Part shown: positions 42,512-50,938 of the stretch, piece after piece
Position numbering within the stretch: the first letter of the stretch is position 1
Layout: each line of letters starts with the position of its first letter
NCBI GenBank assembly: GCA_965243625.1
Contig: CBDEVI010000002.1
Span: forward strand, 2,108,001-2,172,000
Reading direction: 5' to 3'
Length of the DNA: 64,000 nt
Source: JAJECS01 sp965243625
GTDB lineage: Bacteria > Chloroflexota > UBA11872
Notes under the pieces: model-generated
Databases searched by the model: none
What the model saw: the letters and a program-made list of their open reading frames with translations, nothing else
Told to the model about the DNA's origin: nothing
Made by a program: the position numbers and the translations under genes

Positions 42512-43297
42512 TCACAGCTCGACTTCGCGAACCGGCGCCTTGTAGAACAAGTCCTCGATCTGGACGCGAAGCTCGTCGGCGGCGGATTCGAGATCGAACA
42601 CGATGGACACCGTCTCCTCGCTGCCGGCCAGCAATGATTCGGCGAATATCAGCGGTCGGCCTTCGTAGGCGGGCTTGGGCGTGGTGGATAGCCCGTTCGT
42701 CCCCACTTGGTCAAAGCCGTAGCTTGCGCCGCTGGCGTCGATGAGACTCACGCGTTCGGGCGAGTACTGAATAAGCGCCGACGTGGTGTTTTGGAACCTG
42801 GCCACCACGACGACGTATACCCCGTTCTTGGGCATGACGTCGCGCCCGAAGTATTGCGGGATGGAGACCACGGTATACACGTCGAGGAGCGTGATTTGGA
42901 GATTCGTGTCCGAGGCGGCCGTTTCTCCGACGGCGAGATCGGTGACTTCAACTGTCGGTTCCGGCGTTGCGGAGGCGGCAGTCGCGGTGGGCTGGCCCGG
43001 GGTCGCCTCGGCAGCCGCCGCGGACGACGCCGCCTCGGTTATCGCCACGGCCGCTGTTGGCGTCGGAGGCGCGTCCACACTTGTGCCGGCCCTGGCGCGC
43101 GCTTCGGCTTGCCGCGCAGCCTCGATGCTGGCGAGCAGCGCCTCTTCACCCGGCGCATACACGATCCGGAGGAGTGCAAGGCCGACGCCAACGACAATCA
43201 CCGAGGCCACCAGGAACCGCACGCTGCCAGGCATGCGCGCAACGCCGGAGAGTAGAGCCGTCACGACAGAGTCTCTGCCCGAATTTTCACCGGCCAT
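42512..43297 (-). CDS. Membrane-anchored DUF4352-like protein
   Basis: A 261-residue protein of unknown function. It has a short cytoplasmic N-terminus, one transmembrane helix (about 27-46, FLVASVIVVGVGLALLRIVY), an Ala/Thr/Pro-rich spacer (65-115) and a C-terminal beta-sandwich (about 120-260). The pattern LQITLLDVYTVVSIP, GVYVVVVARFQNTT, ERVSLIDASGASYGFD and ETVSIVFDL fits the DUF4352 immunoglobulin-like fold, found on many surface proteins. No enzymatic motif is visible. Confidence 0.75.
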   Translation of the reverse strand: MAGENSGRDSVVTALLSGVARMPGSVRFLVASVIVVGVGLALLRIVYAPGEEALLASIEAARQAEARARAGTSVDAPPTPTAAVAITEAASSAAAAEATPGQPTATAASATPEPTVEVTDLAVGETAASDTNLQITLLDVYTVVSIPQYFGRDVMPKNGVYVVVVARFQNTTSALIQYSPERVSLIDASGASYGFDQVGTNGLSTTPKPAYEGRPLIFAESLLAGSEETVSIVFDLESAADELRVQIEDLFYKAPVREVEL

Positions 43298-43374
43298 TCG
43301 TCCCGTCTACCGCCAGGCGCCGGATGATCACGCGTGACGGTCGCATCCGATGCTAGGCAGGTAAGCGACGGGCG

Positions 43375-44595
43375 TCAACGCGCCGCCGCGCCGGGACCGT
43401 CGGCTGCGTCCGGCACCACGAGTCCTTCCGGGAGGGTGGCGCCGTCAAGATTGGCGCCGGCGAGGTTCGCACCGGCGAGCGCGGCGTCGGTCAGATCGGC
43501 GCCGCTGAGGTTGGCGGCCCGGAGATCGGCATCGGTCAAGATGGCGCCACGCAAGCTGGCGCCGGCAAGCAGCGCTCGACCCAGGTCCGCGCGGCCGAGC
43601 TTGGCGAAGCTCAAGTCGGCATCGGGCAGGTCGGCGAAGTGCAAGATGGCGTCTGTGAAGTCGGCGTGACGGAGGATTGTCCCGCGAAGCCCAGCGCCAT
43701 AGAGCTGCGAGCCGGCCAGCGTGGCATGGGAAAGATCGGCACGGTCGAGCGTTGCCGCCAGCAGGTCGGACCCGCGGAGATCGGCGCTGCGCCCAACCGT
43801 GGAATGCCCGGAGAGGTTGGATTCGGTGAAGTCGACGAAGCGCAGATTGGCCTCGCGGAGGTCCGCGCCCGTCAGGTCGGTGCGGCTGACCTCGGCGCTG
43901 TAGAGGCGGGCGCCGTCGAGCCGCACCTCCGAAAGCGCGGCGTCGCGGATCATGGCCTGGGTCAGGTTTGCGCCGGTGAGGGTGGCGCCGCTGACGTCGG
44001 TGCCGAACATCCGCGCCCGCGCCAGCACCGAGTCGGTGAAATCGGCCCCGGGCAACTTGGCGTCGGTGAACGACGCCCGCGTCAGGTTCGCATCGGTGAT
44101 GACGGCTCCTGGGGCCGTGACGCCCTGCAGTTGGATCGAAGACGCCTCGACTCCTGCCATGTGTACGTCGGTGAGCGTGGCGTCGCGCAGCTCCGCCCAC
44201 ACCATTTGCGCGCCCGCGAGCGACGCGCCCACGAAGCGCGAGCGGTGGGCCGCGACGCCGGTCAGATCGGCTCCGTCCAGCCGCGCCCCGCTCAGGTCGG
44301 CATCGTCGAGGATCGCCAGCCGCAGATTCGCCCCCCGAAGGTCCGCGCCGGCGAGACTCGCGCCGGCAAGATCCGCCCGCTGGAGGTGCACGCCGGCAAG
44401 CTCGGCGCCGCGCAGATCCACGCCGGGACAGCGGGTAGGTTCCTGGAGCCACGACTCGGCAAATTCCGACTGAATCACGCACCCGTTGACGACCGTGACG
44501 TTCTGGCTGAGGACGATGGCGACCACCAGACCGATCAACGCCGCCACGCCAGACGCCGTCAGCGAAATGACGACCGCACGAACCGTGGTTCCCAT
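43375..44595 (-). CDS. Membrane-tethered pentapeptide-repeat protein
   Basis: A 406-residue protein with an N-terminal transmembrane helix (about 5-30, AVVISLTASGVAALIGLVVAIVL) followed, from about residue 62 to 395, by an almost unbroken run of A(D/N)LxG pentapeptides (for example ADLAGASLAGADLRGANL), over 60 units. Such repeats fold as a four-sided right-handed beta helix, here about 16 turns. The interruption near residues 145-165 breaks the regular pattern. Related soluble proteins (Qnr, MfpA) mimic DNA and protect gyrase, but a membrane-anchored copy is unlikely to do that. I start at the ATG 44595; a TTG at 44613 is also in frame. Confidence 0.88.
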   Translation of the reverse strand: MGTTVRAVVISLTASGVAALIGLVVAIVLSQNVTVVNGCVIQSEFAESWLQEPTRCPGVDLRGAELAGVHLQRADLAGASLAGADLRGANLRLAILDDADLSGARLDGADLTGVAAHRSRFVGASLAGAQMVWAELRDATLTDVHMAGVEASSIQLQGVTAPGAVITDANLTRASFTDAKLPGADFTDSVLARARMFGTDVSGATLTGANLTQAMIRDAALSEVRLDGARLYSAEVSRTDLTGADLREANLRFVDFTESNLSGHSTVGRSADLRGSDLLAATLDRADLSHATLAGSQLYGAGLRGTILRHADFTDAILHFADLPDADLSFAKLGRADLGRALLAGASLRGAILTDADLRAANLSGADLTDAALAGANLAGANLDGATLPEGLVVPDAADGPGAAAR

Positions 44596-44738
44596 GAGAT
44601 TGGCCACTCGCAAGAGCGTTTCGTCGGCGCGCCCCGCTGCAAGTTGCGGAGCGAGTATGCGCCACGTAGCATGACTGTGCTGGCCATCCGGCGCCGCGAT
44701 GGCAGGCCAGGCATGCGTCAGCCCGTGGGATTGCCGCG

Positions 44739-45701
44739 ATGACGCAATACATCACCCGGCGAGTATTGATATCTATCCCATTGTTATTTGGGATTTCTGT
44801 CATCACGTTCCTCATCATTAATATGGCGCCGGGAGACCCCTTGACCGCGCTCCTCAACCCAGAGGATCAGCTCTCAATCTCCGTGCGCGACGTCGAAGAG
44901 TTGAGGCGCCGACTTGGTCTCGACCGGCCGGGACCGGTGCGCTACGCGATCTGGCTAAAAGAGGCGTTGACCGGGAATCTAGGGTACTCATATCAGACAA
45001 AGCGCCCAGTGATTGAGATGATTATCGAAAAACTCCCGGTGACTATTAGCTTGATGGGAACCGCGCTCGCGCTTGCCGTTTCAGTTGGGGTGGTATTCGG
45101 CGTGCTTTCCGCTCTCAGGCAATACTCGATCATCGACTATTCGCTATCCGTCGTCTCATTTTTCATGATTTCAATTCCTCAGTTCTTCTTCGCTCTCTCC
45201 GGCATGTTGATCTTCGCGGTGTGGCTGGGCTGGCTGCCCGTCTTCGGCATGTGGACAGCCGGTCGGGATCCCCAGGTGGGGGATGTCATCCGTCACGCGA
45301 TCCTGCCGATCTCGGCCCTGATGCTGCAGGACATCGCGGTGTACATGCGCTACACGCGAGCGTCGATGCTCGATACGCTTTCCGCCGAGTACGTGCTGAC
45401 CGCGCGGGCCAAAGGGCTGAGCGAAACGCTCGTCCTGTGGAAGCACGTGTTTCGCAACGCGCTGGTGCCGCTGGTCACGGTCTTGGGGCTTTCGTTGCCC
45501 GCGCTTATCGGCGGCGCGCTCATCATCGAAACCATCTTCTCGTGGCCCGGCGTGGGCTCGCTGGCCTACACGTCGCTGCTGCAGCGTGACTATCCGGTGC
45601 AGATGGCCGTGTTGCTGATGGGCGCCACGGCGGTCCTCGCCGCCAACCTGCTCACGGACGTGGCCTACGCCTGGGTCGATCCGCGCGTGCGTCACTCGTA
45701 A
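44739..45701 (+). CDS. ABC transporter permease, DppB/OppB type
   Basis: A 320-residue inner-membrane permease for peptides, glycosides or similar solutes. The six-helix DppB layout is visible: YITRRVLISIPLLFGISVITFLI at the start, MAPGDPL, LGLDRPGPVRYAIWL, GNLGYSYQT, and the coupling motif with EYVLTARAKGLSE, followed by FRNALVPLVTVLG and FSWPGVGSLAYTSLLQRDYP. Base composition is uneven: codons in the first ~450 bases use many A/T third positions (ATT, TTA, ATA), while the rest is as GC-rich as its neighbours. The partner DppC-type permease starts 11 bases downstream. Confidence 0.94.
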   Translation: MTQYITRRVLISIPLLFGISVITFLIINMAPGDPLTALLNPEDQLSISVRDVEELRRRLGLDRPGPVRYAIWLKEALTGNLGYSYQTKRPVIEMIIEKLPVTISLMGTALALAVSVGVVFGVLSALRQYSIIDYSLSVVSFFMISIPQFFFALSGMLIFAVWLGWLPVFGMWTAGRDPQVGDVIRHAILPISALMLQDIAVYMRYTRASMLDTLSAEYVLTARAKGLSETLVLWKHVFRNALVPLVTVLGLSLPALIGGALIIETIFSWPGVGSLAYTSLLQRDYPVQMAVLLMGATAVLAANLLTDVAYAWVDPRVRHS

Positions 45702-45712
45702 GGCCAAGGCAC

Positions 45713-46687
45713 GTGTCAACGGAGACCTCACCGAACGATCGCCCGCCACCATCCGAGGCGGAGGGCGGCGCGGCTGTCGCGACCGCACCTCGACGCCTGG
45801 AGGCGGTCGAGTTCCTCGACCTTCCACCCGAGCTTTCGCCCTGGACCCGGGCGCGGCGGCGGTTCATGTCGCACAAGCTGGCCGTGCTCGGGCTCGCCAT
45901 TCTCTTCAATATGGTCTTGATCGCGATCTTTGCGGACTTCGTGGCCCCCTACGATCCGACGCGCAACCACCTGCACAAGCTGCTGGCCCCGCCGGACTCG
46001 TTGAACTGGCTGGGAACCGACCGGTCCGGTCGCGACACCTTCAGTCGCGTCGTCTACGGGTCCCGCGTCTCGCTCTCCGTGGGCGTCGTGGCGGTGTCGA
46101 TCTACCTGGCGATTGCGTTTGCCATTGGAGCGACGGCGGGACTGGCGGGCGGTCGCGTCGACAACGTCCTCATGCGATTCACCGATCTCATCATGACGTT
46201 TCCATCGTTCATTCTCATCGTCATCATGGCCGGCATTCTCGGTCCGAGCATCATCAACGTGATGGTGATTATCGGGATCTTCGGCTGGCCGGGACTCGCG
46301 CGTTTGATTCGCGGTCAGATTCTGGTCCAGCGCGAGCTGGACTACGTCATCGCGTCACAGGCGCTTGGGGGCAGCCTGCGGCACATCATCCGACGCCATG
46401 TGCTGCCCAACGTCGTCGGTCCGGTGTCAGTGGCGGTCACGCTGGGGGTCGCCGGGGCGATTCTGGCCGAGGCCGGGCTGAGCTTCTTGGGTCTCGGCAT
46501 TTCGGAGCCGGCGGCAAGCTGGGGAACCATGATCAGCAACGCCCGTGGGATCGCGTTCATCGACGCCGCGCCGGCCCTGTGGCTGTCCCCGGGGCTCTCG
46601 ATCGTCCTGGCCGTGCTGGCGATCTATTTCGTTGGCGACGGGCTGCGCGACGCCTTTGATGTGCGGGGCAGCGGGTCGGGGAACTAG
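45713..46687 (+). CDS. ABC transporter permease, DppC/OppC type
   Basis: A 324-residue permease starting with GTG. The first 45 residues are polar and Pro/Glu-rich. The OppC N-terminal motif (RRFMSHKLAVLGLAILF) and membrane core follow, with FADFVAPYDPT, LGTDRSGRDTFSRVVYGSRVSLSVG, and the coupling EAA loop (ASQALGGSLRHIIRRHVLPN), then EAGLSFLGLGISEPAASWG. It pairs with the preceding DppB-type permease. No ABC ATPase genes lie on either side, so the transporter must borrow ATPases encoded elsewhere. The probable solute-binding gene is convergent at 46962-48866. Confidence 0.95.
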   Translation: MSTETSPNDRPPPSEAEGGAAVATAPRRLEAVEFLDLPPELSPWTRARRRFMSHKLAVLGLAILFNMVLIAIFADFVAPYDPTRNHLHKLLAPPDSLNWLGTDRSGRDTFSRVVYGSRVSLSVGVVAVSIYLAIAFAIGATAGLAGGRVDNVLMRFTDLIMTFPSFILIVIMAGILGPSIINVMVIIGIFGWPGLARLIRGQILVQRELDYVIASQALGGSLRHIIRRHVLPNVVGPVSVAVTLGVAGAILAEAGLSFLGLGISEPAASWGTMISNARGIAFIDAAPALWLSPGLSIVLAVLAIYFVGDGLRDAFDVRGSGSGN

Positions 46688-46722
46688 CGAGGCGCTTCCT
46701 CGACAAGGCAGGTGTCCGGCAG

Positions 46723-46744
46723 CCCGCGCTGCGAGCAGCGTGGG
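46723..46744. repeat. Dispersed palindrome, family F (imperfect)
   Basis: CCCGCGCTGCG / AGCAGCGTGGG, two changes from the perfect copy at 6845-6866. Confidence 0.7.
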
Positions 46745-46767
46745 ATCGGCCGACCCCCTCACCCTAA

Positions 46768-46791
46768 CCCTCTCCCACCGTGGGGAGAGGG
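46768..46791. repeat. Dispersed palindrome, family C
   Basis: CCCTCTCCC / GGGAGAGGG with a 6-base loop, preceded by CCCTCACCCTAA and followed by GGACCCG. Confidence 0.85.
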
Positions 46792-46816
46792 GACCCGACC
46801 GGCTGCGGTTGAAGCT

Positions 46817-46838
46817 CCCAGGCTGCACGCAGCCTGGG
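46817..46838. repeat. Dispersed palindrome, family F variant
   Basis: CCCAGGCTGCA / CGCAGCCTGGG, followed by CCACCGG as at 6845-6866. The change C to G in both arms keeps pairing, a sign that the hairpin is selected or copied as a unit. Confidence 0.75.
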
Positions 46839-46884
46839 CCACCGGGCACCGGCCACCGGGCACCGTGCGTCAGACCTTAAGCCG

Positions 46885-46918
46885 CCGGGGCGGCGGGGAT
46901 TGCTCCCCGCCGCCCCGG
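46885..46918. terminator. Strong bidirectional hairpin
   Basis: A perfect 15-bp stem (CCGGGGCGGCGGGGA and complement) with a TTGC loop between the convergent permease and solute-binding genes. It is 43 bases past the stop of the minus-strand gene. No T run. Confidence 0.75.
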
Positions 46919-46961
46919 TGAATGGGCGTCGAGCCGGCCCGCGGCCGGCTCGATCCATGGA

Positions 46962-48866
46962 CTACCCGCTGAAGTCCGTGCCGTCCCAGCGCGGGTCGAT
47001 CCACACCTTCTCGACCAATGACCGCACCGGCTGCGTGTAGGTGTGCTGCCAGAGCGGTCCCTGCACGCGGCGGTGATAGATGTTGCGCACCGATCCGTAT
47101 GACATGGGCCCGACGACCATCGTGCCCCGTCCGTGGATGTAGGCCGCAATCTCGTACCAACGCTCCTGCAAGGTGGCGGTGTCGGTGGCCTCGTTGGCTT
47201 TCTCGTACAGCGCGTCCAACTCGGGGTCGCAGATGTTCGAGTGGTTGAAGCCGCCGTCGTCGTAGACCCAGCCGCACTTCACCCGCTGCCAGCCGTCATT
47301 GAGCGTGTTGAAGCCGCCCATGTTGGCGATGACCATGTCGTGCGAGCGCTTCTGGTAGAGCTCCTCGACGACCGCCGAGACGTCGATCTTGAAGAACTCG
47401 ACGTTGAGTCCCACATCCGCCCAGTACTGCTGGAGCGCCACATCGCGCGGCCCGGGGTTGCCCCACTTGATGAACCTGATCGCCTGACTGGTGTCGAAAC
47501 CAGATTCGGCGATGAGCTCGCGGGCCTCGTCCGGGTTGTAGGTCAACTCGCGGTAGGTGCCCGGCGGCGGGTCGGCGATCAGCCCGACGTGCGCGAAGCA
47601 GTAGTTGGTGAGGAACCGCGTCCCGCCGTCGAGGGTCTCGATGACGGTCTCGCGGTCGATGGCGAGAATCATCGCCTCGGTCAGCAACGAGATGTCGGTG
47701 TTGGCGAAGATCTCGGCGTCCCAGTTGAGGAACAGGTTGGCGCCGAACGGCGAGCGCTGCGGCAGCCCTTGCAGGTGCGCCAGCTGCCCGAGGCGCTGGA
47801 ACGACTCCACGCTGCCGGCGCGGATGTAGTCCATCTCGCCGGCCTCGGAGGCCGCGTCGATGGCGTCGCGGTCGCCGTAGCGAATGATCTTGCCGTCAAC
47901 GTACGGCGCGCCGTAGGCGAAGTCGGAGAAGGACTCCATTTCGAAGAACTGCCCCTCGACGAAGCGCACGGCCTTCATCGGCCCGTTGGCGATCGGCTTG
48001 GAGGCGTACTCCGTGCCCTCGAACGCGTCCTCGGGCGCGATGCTCTCGTAGATGTGCTTCGGGTACGGCGGCAGGTGAATGGAGCGGTCCTTGAGCGGTC
48101 GCCCCCACCAGCCGGGGTCGGGCCGCCGCAGCGAGACCCGCACGGTCATCTCGTCGATCTTGACCACACCGCCCGCGTCCTCGACGTTGTCGGTGGGGTT
48201 TTCCGCCCAGGCCTGCGCACCCTCGATGTCGATGTAGGTGATGTCGCCGAACTTGGCGCCATAGGCCGGGTGGATGGCCATGTGGAAGCCCCAGGTGACG
48301 TCGTCGGCGGTGACGGGCACGCCGTCATGCCACTTGACATCGGGGTTGATGTGAAAGTCGTAGACGCGCCCGCCCTCGACCTCATCCCACGAGTTGGCCA
48401 CCCCGGGGCCCCAGCCTCCGGGCAGCGACGGGGTGCGGCCATCGCCCCACTGATCGCCGTACCAGAGCTGCAGCCAGACCACGTCGTTGACAAAGTGGTG
48501 GCTGCTGCTCCACTGGGCGTAGGGGTTCCACGCGTTGGACGCCGGGTTGCCCGTGCCCATGACCAGCGTGCCGCCGCTGACGGGGCCTGTCATCTCCTGC
48601 TGCATTGCCGGCGCAGGCGTGACGACGACTTCCTTGACAACCTCCTTGATGACTTCCTGCGTCACGACCCGCTCGACCTCGACCTCTTTGATCACTTCCT
48701 TGGTGATCACGGTCTCGACCGGGACTTCCTTGATCACTTCCTTGGTCACGACCTGCGTTTCGCCACACGCCGCTAGGACTGCCGCGCCGGCCGCGCCAAA
48801 CAATCCGGCAGCCGCGCCTTGCAACACGCGCCGCCGCGACACCGCTGTACGCATTCCACGCTTCAT
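46962..48866 (-). CDS. ABC transporter substrate-binding lipoprotein (family 5)
   Basis: A 634-residue extracellular solute-binding protein. It begins with a Tat-type signal (SRRRVLQGAAAGLFG) ending in a lipobox (AAVLAAC). A repetitive linker of about 45 residues follows, built of VxKEVIKEV and VExV units, then the SBP_bac_5 domain (about 85-620) with GTLVMGTGNPASNAWNPY, YDFHINPDVKWHDGVPVTADDVTW and AMILAIDRETVIETL. The family binds oligopeptides or sugars for DppBC-type permeases; the adjacent convergent permeases are the likely partners. The ATG at 48866 follows a G-rich ribosome-binding site; an upstream start at 48956 would put 30 residues before the signal. Confidence 0.93.
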   Translation of the reverse strand: MKRGMRTAVSRRRVLQGAAAGLFGAAGAAVLAACGETQVVTKEVIKEVPVETVITKEVIKEVEVERVVTQEVIKEVVKEVVVTPAPAMQQEMTGPVSGGTLVMGTGNPASNAWNPYAQWSSSHHFVNDVVWLQLWYGDQWGDGRTPSLPGGWGPGVANSWDEVEGGRVYDFHINPDVKWHDGVPVTADDVTWGFHMAIHPAYGAKFGDITYIDIEGAQAWAENPTDNVEDAGGVVKIDEMTVRVSLRRPDPGWWGRPLKDRSIHLPPYPKHIYESIAPEDAFEGTEYASKPIANGPMKAVRFVEGQFFEMESFSDFAYGAPYVDGKIIRYGDRDAIDAASEAGEMDYIRAGSVESFQRLGQLAHLQGLPQRSPFGANLFLNWDAEIFANTDISLLTEAMILAIDRETVIETLDGGTRFLTNYCFAHVGLIADPPPGTYRELTYNPDEARELIAESGFDTSQAIRFIKWGNPGPRDVALQQYWADVGLNVEFFKIDVSAVVEELYQKRSHDMVIANMGGFNTLNDGWQRVKCGWVYDDGGFNHSNICDPELDALYEKANEATDTATLQERWYEIAAYIHGRGTMVVGPMSYGSVRNIYHRRVQGPLWQHTYTQPVRSLVEKVWIDPRWDGTDFSG

Positions 48867-49012
48867 GACGCACCCCCCAAGGGCTTGCCGGACCGACGCC
48901 AGGCGCTGCCAAGTGAACAACCAGCGCCTGGGGACCCAGCACTGATACGTGAACATTACACCGCTGGCTATTTCGCGTTCAAATCAAAGCCAGCCGGCTC
49001 GGCAGGGCCGTA

Positions 49013-49813
49013 TCAGGACCAGCGGCGCTCCGGCGGGTCGAAGACGAAGCCGTGGAACAGCGCGCGGCGCTCTGGCGGCAGGCCGGCGTAGAAGGCCTTG
49101 GAGTAGCTCCAGTGCTCGGGGTTGCCGACCATGAAGCCGTGCTCATAGGCGTAGTAGAGCATGATGCGCGACGCGTCGGGATCGGTGCTGGGTCCGCGCG
49201 TGTGCCAGACGGCGTTGTGGAACATGAACGCCGTCCCCGGCGGGCCGCAGACCTGCGTGGCGCCGGGCATGGTGTCGTAGCCCGCCTGCTGCTCGGGCGA
49301 AGGCTCGGCGGCGCTGCGATGGGAGCCGGGCACGAGCGTGAGATTGCCCCTCCCCGGTTCGCGCATGTCCGACAGGTAGTAGCCCACCTTGAGCTGCATC
49401 AAGGGCGTGGGCCGCCCGAGCACGCGCAGATAGCCGCCGTCGGGGTGCCATTGGGGCGGGCGGTCCGAGGCTCCAACCTCCCAAATGGCGTCCGAGGCGT
49501 GGAAGTGCGGATTGCGGATGAGGAAGGCATTGACGTACGGCATGAGCGGCGCGTAGTCGATGAGGTCCAGCAGCGCCGGGTCGTCCTCGAGGATGTGGAA
49601 GATGCGCGTATTCGGTCCCTCGACATCGGTCATCCCATTGGTCGGCGTGCCGGCTTCGGCCTGGCGGCGGCGGCGTTCCATGACCCGCTCGAGTCGCTCG
49701 GTGAGCAGGGCGACGTGGTCGGGCGTGAGGAACCCCGGCAGCACCAGGTAGCCGCTGGTCCGAAACGCGTAGACCTCGTCGGGAGTCGGGATCGTTGGGC
49801 CGTCGGCGGTCAC
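49013..49813 (-). CDS. Phytanoyl-CoA dioxygenase (PhyH) family protein
   Basis: A 266-residue Fe(II)/2-oxoglutarate oxygenase. The double-stranded beta-helix carries the iron facial triad: His and Asp in WHPDGGYL near residue 123-125 and His in NAVWHTRGPS near 205, with the 2-oxoglutarate-binding Arg in DASRIMLYY. The N-terminus (FRTSGYLVLPGFLTPD) is typical of PhyH proteins. The substrate is unknown; in bacteria members hydroxylate fatty acyl-CoA, ectoine, phosphonates and others. It is 44 bases downstream of the aldo/keto reductase gene and likely in one operon with it. Confidence 0.9.
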   Translation of the reverse strand: MTADGPTIPTPDEVYAFRTSGYLVLPGFLTPDHVALLTERLERVMERRRRQAEAGTPTNGMTDVEGPNTRIFHILEDDPALLDLIDYAPLMPYVNAFLIRNPHFHASDAIWEVGASDRPPQWHPDGGYLRVLGRPTPLMQLKVGYYLSDMREPGRGNLTLVPGSHRSAAEPSPEQQAGYDTMPGATQVCGPPGTAFMFHNAVWHTRGPSTDPDASRIMLYYAYEHGFMVGNPEHWSYSKAFYAGLPPERRALFHGFVFDPPERRWS

Positions 49814-49857
49814 GGTCGGCTCACTCGGTCCTGCGCTGCATGGGAATCGCTCCGCGC

Positions 49858-50808
49858 TCAGGCGTCGGGCGAATCACTGACCGCCGCTTCGATCGCTTCG
49901 AGCTCATCCGGACGCATCGCCCAGCCGACGGTTTCCACGTTTTGCCGCACGTGCTCGGGCCTCGAGGCGCCGGCGATCACCGACGCGATGACCGGCTGGC
50001 GCGCGAGCCAACTCATGGCCAACTCGAGCAGGCTATGGCCACTGGCGTCGGCCACGGCGCGCAACCGCTCGGTCTTTGCGACGTTCGCCGGCGTGCGCCA
50101 GCGATCAGACTGAGAGCCCTCGGCCAGCCGCGTGTCGGCAGGCGCGGCTTCTCCGGGGCGGTATTTTCCGCTGAGCAGCCCGCTCGCCAGTGGGAAATAG
50201 GGCAGCAGGGACAAGCCGAACGCCTCACAGGCGGGTATGACCTCGGCCTCGACGCCTCGGTCGAGCAGGCTGTAGTGGTTCTGGGCCGAGAGAAACGGGG
50301 TGACGTTGGCCCGCTCGGCGGCGGCGGCAGCGGCGGCGATCTGCCAGCCGGCGAAGTTGGAATGCCCGAGGTAGCGCACCTTGCCCTGGCGGACGAGCAG
50401 ATCGAGCGCGGACAGCGTCTCCTCGATGGGCGTGTTCGGGTCGGGCCGGTGCATCTGATAGAGGTCGATGTAGTCGGTGCGCAGCCGGCGCAGGCTGTCT
50501 TCGACGGCCTGCATCACGTGGCGACGCGAGCCGCCGACCTGCATGGGACCGTCGCCCATGGGCGAGGCGAACTTGGTGGCGATGACCGCGTCGTCGCGAC
50601 AACCCTTGAGGGCGGCGCCGAGAAACTTCTCCGAGCGGCCGTTCTGCCCGTAGCTGTTGCTCGTGTCGAACAGCGTGATGCCCACGTCAAGCGCGGCGTG
50701 GACCACGGCGCGCGTCTGCTTGCGATCGCAGCGTCCGCCGAACTGATTGCAGCCGACGCCCACGAGCGAGACTTCCAACCCGGATCGTCCGAGCCGCCGG
50801 TAGTCCAT
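49858..50808 (-). CDS. Aldo/keto reductase
   Basis: A 316-residue NADPH-dependent reductase. The (beta/alpha)8 barrel starts with MDYRRLGRSGLEVSLVGVGCNQFG. The catalytic tetrad is Asp and Tyr in FDTSNSYGQ near residue 50, Lys in IATKFASP near 80, and His in YLGHSNFAG near 145; the NADPH-binding LRPDELEAIEAA lies at the C-terminus. The ATG at 50808 has GGAG nine bases upstream and a TATACT -10 candidate about 43 bases upstream. It is transcribed away from the Gfo/Idh gene, which may be part of the same sugar or polyol pathway. Confidence 0.93.
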   Translation of the reverse strand: MDYRRLGRSGLEVSLVGVGCNQFGGRCDRKQTRAVVHAALDVGITLFDTSNSYGQNGRSEKFLGAALKGCRDDAVIATKFASPMGDGPMQVGGSRRHVMQAVEDSLRRLRTDYIDLYQMHRPDPNTPIEETLSALDLLVRQGKVRYLGHSNFAGWQIAAAAAAAERANVTPFLSAQNHYSLLDRGVEAEVIPACEAFGLSLLPYFPLASGLLSGKYRPGEAAPADTRLAEGSQSDRWRTPANVAKTERLRAVADASGHSLLELAMSWLARQPVIASVIAGASRPEHVRQNVETVGWAMRPDELEAIEAAVSDSPDA

Positions 50809-50850
50809 GGGCGTCTCCAAGCAGCGGCAACTGGCCCGTATGGTCGGCAA

Positions 50851-50856
50851 GTATAG
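50851..50856 (-). promoter_or_regulatory. Candidate -10 for the aldo/keto reductase gene
   Basis: TATACT read on the minus strand, 42 bases before the ATG at 50808; the same hexamer is seen ahead of three plus-strand genes. Confidence 0.4.
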
Positions 50857-50938
50857 GAACGCCGCCCACGCGGTCGCCCGGTGCGGGCATCATGGGTACA
50901 GCAGCCGGGGCGACGGCCCTGAAGAGCAAGTGAACGTC

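Larger units (their letters stand above)
46688..46961. other. Convergent gap with three palindromic repeats and a hairpin
   Basis: It holds two F-family palindromes, one C-family palindrome and a perfect 15-bp hairpin. No gene seen. Confidence 0.75.

Noticed and set aside
43375..44595. Qnr/MfpA-type quinolone resistance protein
   Set aside because: The protein is membrane-anchored and far longer than Qnr; pentapeptide repeats alone do not show gyrase protection.
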